In this document: one piece after another, positions 59,521 through 64,000 of the stretch
Layout: each line of letters begins with the position of its first letter
Position numbering within the stretch: the stretch's first letter is position 1
From: an uncultured Cryomorphaceae bacterium
GTDB lineage: Bacteria > Bacteroidota > Bacteroidia > Flavobacteriales > Schleiferiaceae
Reading direction: 5' to 3'
Length of the DNA: 64,000 bases
Assembly: GCA_937120475.1 (NCBI GenBank)
Contig: CAKZJV010000007.1
Coordinates: 2,930,068-2,994,067, forward strand
The notes under the pieces: generated by a model
Told to the model about the DNA's origin: nothing
Databases searched by the model: none
Seen by the model: the letters and a program-made list of their open reading frames with translations, nothing else
Translations under genes and position numbers: made by a program

Positions 59521-59667
59521 TTATGACTGGTTGGCTTTCAACAAAGCATCCAGTATTTTCCGGTTGTGATCTAAAAGGTCATCTGTTTCCTCCAATAACC
59601 TGGCTCTACGGCTTTTAAGCTCATTGAGCTTTTGATCGATTTCTGATGGTTCTTCGAATTGTTTCAT
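59521..59667 (-). CDS. Very small coiled-coil protein (48 aa)
   Basis: ATG at 59667, TAA at 59521-59523. Strongly helical: QFEEPSEIDQKLNELKSRRA, then LLEETDDLLDHNRKILDAL. Heptad-like hydrophobics throughout. It lies alone between two terminators. Probably a real short regulatory or structural protein; function unknown. Confidence 0.5.
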   Translation of the reverse strand: MKQFEEPSEIDQKLNELKSRRARLLEETDDLLDHNRKILDALLKANQS

Positions 59668-59883
59668 AAGTCTAATAAATAGGGCACTTACTTAACAATG
59701 TAAAGGTAGGATTTTGATCACGTTAAATTTGATGAAGTTATTAACATGTTCTTGAAATTGCTTGAGTAGCGGCTATTTATGCTTGAGAAGCAATAATATA
59801 ATATTCAGCCACTCAACCGGTCAGGTGTTTTATGTGAGAATTATACTTCAATGATGACAATAGCTAGAATAATTTCCGACTGT

Positions 59884-59911
59884 AAAAAAAATCCGGCCCT
59901 GGGCCGGATTT
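59884..59911 (-). terminator. Terminator of katG
   Basis: On the minus strand AATCCGGCC / GGCCGGATT with a 3-base loop, then a run of T (A-run 59884-59890 on plus). It is about 25 bases after the katG stop. Confidence 0.85.
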
Positions 59912-59933
59912 AATAGTTGTAATACGATATTTC

Positions 59934-62357
<2,424 letters not shown>

Positions 62358-62423
62358 TCATTGAAAGCATAAATAAAGGGAAGGTTGGTGCTTTAACTCG
62401 GTGGGGTCTTCAACAGGTTTAAG

Positions 62424-62633
62424 CTACTCCGGAATTTTAGCGCAATGGGCAGCTCTTTGGTCATGGTAATAGAGCAGGTTTTCCTCTTCATCTATGGCAA
62501 TGGTGCCTTCGGCCCAGTTTACGGTAGGAGGTTCTTCCTTAATCAAAACTTGTCCTGAAATTAGATCAACAATATATAAATCATTGCTGCTGGTATAACA
62601 GGCACGATCCTGATGAATTCTGAGATGGAGCAA
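62424..62633 (-). CDS. Doubtful small ORF, possible gene remnant
   Basis: Open frame reading SSNDLYIVDLISGQVLI, NWAEGTIAIDEEENLLYYHD, RAAHCAKIPE. It has no ATG start (TTG at 62633) and continues upstream to a stop without one. It may be the end of a broken beta-propeller gene. Its 5' part abuts the decayed response-regulator gene on the other strand. Confidence 0.3.
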   Translation of the reverse strand: MLHLRIHQDRACYTSSNDLYIVDLISGQVLIKEEPPTVNWAEGTIAIDEEENLLYYHDQRAAHCAKIPE

Positions 62634-62639
62634 GCTGTG

Positions 62640-62995
62640 GGATCCTACTTGGCGATTATCAGTTTTTCCCGAAAAATGTAACTTATGTTTAAAGGCAATA
62701 GTGTTGAATTAATGGGTAAGGAGACGAAACTTCTTTTTTTGCTGTACAAGTTTGCCAACACAACGCTGGAGTGTGAACATATTCTGAATACGGTTTGGGG
62801 GATGAAAGAGGTTACGTTGGAAGCACTCTGGATGTGTTCATTGCCACATTGTGTAAGAGGCTGGAGGCAGACCCTAATTTGAAGATCATTAATGTACGTG
62901 GGGTGGGTTACAGGCTCTTTGTAAAAGGGACAAACCGTAATTCTTCACGACATATTTTTAGAAGGGTTTATCAAACCACATTATATGGCAAGTAA
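62640..62995 (+). pseudogene. Broken OmpR/PhoB-type response regulator (DNA-binding end)
   Basis: In frame 1 (from ATG 62685) FKGNSVELMGKETKLLFLLY and CEHILNTVWG; in frame 3 GDERGYVGSTLDVFIATLCK and NVRGVGYRLFV. Joined they form a full Trans_reg_C winged helix. The frame shift lies in the run of Gs at about 62800, where one G seems missing; a TAA at 62679 also cuts it from an upstream part (GSYLAII ... SRKM). The receiver domain is gone. A homopolymer sequencing error could explain the shift but not the stop. Confidence 0.7.
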
Positions 62996-63118
62996 ATAAA
63001 TTTTCAGGGTATTCTGTAAATTGATAAGTCACACTTTTAAAAATGAAAATCAGAACGTAATTGTTGCATTAGTCACTGGAGTAGATTAACTTTTATGAAA
63101 TTCTTAAATAGTTTTATC

Positions 63119-64000
63119 ATGAAAAAGTTAACTCTACTCGCTGGTGTGCTTATGTGCGGCTCGGCAATTGCCCAATCCTGGAAGTCTGATTCAGCAAATG
63201 TGCTTTATGGGGAAAATGCAAACTCTCAACTTACTCCTCTACAAGTGGGTGTAGGAACGGATGACCCTGGAGGACTTATTCATCTTACACAATCAGATAC
63301 ATCTGGCTTACCAGCAATGATTATAGGTAATGGAACCCTTGAGACCATAAAAAGAGATCAGGCGGTGACCTTTACAGAACAGAATACTGGCCAGGGAGAT
63401 AATGCTGTAAGGTGGCTGGATGGAAGTGGGAACCTGGTTTCAAGTATTACTGGTAGTTCAACCCTTACCCAAGGGTCCATCAGTTTTGATGGGTTAATAT
63501 TACAATCTCTGGAAGATGTATTTATCTCAGCAGGGGGAGATGGTTCTACATCTAATGCAATAGCAATATTTGAAGGCACAGATAAACAAATGGGGCTCGG
63601 AACAATGAACCCTAAAGCGGTATTCCATTCAGTAGGAGATATCAGGCATGAGGATTTACCCTGGAATGATGGGTTTGTAGTGACTATTGATAGCGTAGGA
63701 GACCTTTATCGTAGTGGTTTGAAAACCACAGATATTACAACATCGGCACAGTCACTGAAGAAAAATGAGGAAACCATTCAAAAACTTAACAAACAGTTGA
63801 TGATACTGGAGGAAAAGCTTTTGAAAATGGAAAAAATGATTATTGCTCTTACCGAAAAAAACCAGATAAACTATGAAGAAAGTGGCATTGAGATTTTTCC
63901 CAACCCTTCTTCAAACTTTCTCTCTTTAAGGGCATTACCTTCAAATTTAGAGCTTCAGGTAATAATAAATGAGTCTAATGGTAAGCAGTTGAGAACCTTC
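63119..64000 (+). CDS. T9SS protein, 3' end outside window
   Basis: ATG 63119, open to the last base (294 residues). Signal peptide (MKKLTLLAGVLMCGSAIAQ). After a beta-rich head with a tail-fibre-like layout (GVGTDDPGGLIHLTQ, VFHSVGDIRHEDLPWNDGFV, IDSVGDLYRSG) comes a coiled-coil (KKNEETIQKLNKQLMILEEK) and, near the end, IEIFPNPSSNFLSLRA, the start of a T9SS type A sorting domain. Peptidase-like or other activity not visible; surface or secreted protein. Confidence 0.75.
   Translation, partial: MKKLTLLAGVLMCGSAIAQSWKSDSANVLYGENANSQLTPLQVGVGTDDPGGLIHLTQSDTSGLPAMIIGNGTLETIKRDQAVTFTEQNTGQGDNAVRWLDGSGNLVSSITGSSTLTQGSISFDGLILQSLEDVFISAGGDGSTSNAIAIFEGTDKQMGLGTMNPKAVFHSVGDIRHEDLPWNDGFVVTIDSVGDLYRSGLKTTDITTSAQSLKKNEETIQKLNKQLMILEEKLLKMEKMIIALTEKNQINYEESGIEIFPNPSSNFLSLRALPSNLELQVIINESNGKQLRTF

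Overview
The window looks chromosomal from a Bacteroidota bacterium (Flavobacteriia/Cytophagia-like; genus not determined). Reasons: several secreted proteins end in type IX secretion (T9SS) sorting domains; there is a PorP/SprF plus OmpA pair downstream of a giant gliding-associated C-terminal-domain protein; and some promoters show the Bacteroidota TTG ... TAnnTTTG pattern (clearest before the first tRNA gene and before the toxin-antitoxin pair).

Layout. 1-7.6 kb: 3' part of a large RHS/YD-repeat protein, a small membrane protein, a YwqK/MORN-FKBP lipid- or membrane-exported prolyl isomerase, a secreted endonuclease/phosphatase-family enzyme and a small Cys protein. 7.65-40.5 kb: a mosaic mobile region. 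It starts with a Rep/HTH-like cluster beside putative DnaA boxes, then a large serine recombinase, an A+T-rich cargo block (1260-aa putative nuclease/STAND-like defence protein with small partners), a first TraD/VirD4-like ATPase, a Dam methylase and unknown genes, two ordinary T9SS/lipoprotein genes, a two-component signalling cassette, a mobilization module (second VirD4-like ATPase, MobC-like protein, MobA relaxase), two DUF2958 proteins, a primase/helicase-like protein with a dead P-loop, two overlapping tyrosine recombinases and a ParE/RelE toxin-antitoxin pair. No VirB4 or mating-pore genes are visible, so it resembles an integrative mobilizable element or integrated plasmid rather than a self-transmissible ICE. 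40.6-43.1 kb: an IS1-family transposase followed by an RHS fragment, and a decayed second copy of the same IS1-RHS junction on the other side of a T9SS gene. 43.1-64 kb: ordinary chromosome: DUF481 outer-membrane protein, the adhesin-PorP-OmpA operon, two tRNA-Val genes, 2'-5' RNA ligase-like protein, hemolysin III, ECF sigma factor with quinone oxidoreductase, Asp/Asn hydroxylase, a mono-heme lipoprotein, exported KatG, a broken response regulator and a partial T9SS protein.

The least expected structure is non-coding. Three loci (about 21.7, 25.4 and 29.5 kb) have the same architecture: TTGAC-box, exactly 15 nt, TA-rich -10 box, a transcript of about 95 nt, and a GC-rich hairpin with seven U residues. 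Each is divergent from a small accessory gene. Two of them are clear inverted homologues that flank the histidine kinase/response regulator cassette and also share an operator-like palindrome. They look like a family of small RNAs carried by the mobile region; I do not recognise the family. The 1260-aa protein operon is the best candidate for an anti-phage system.
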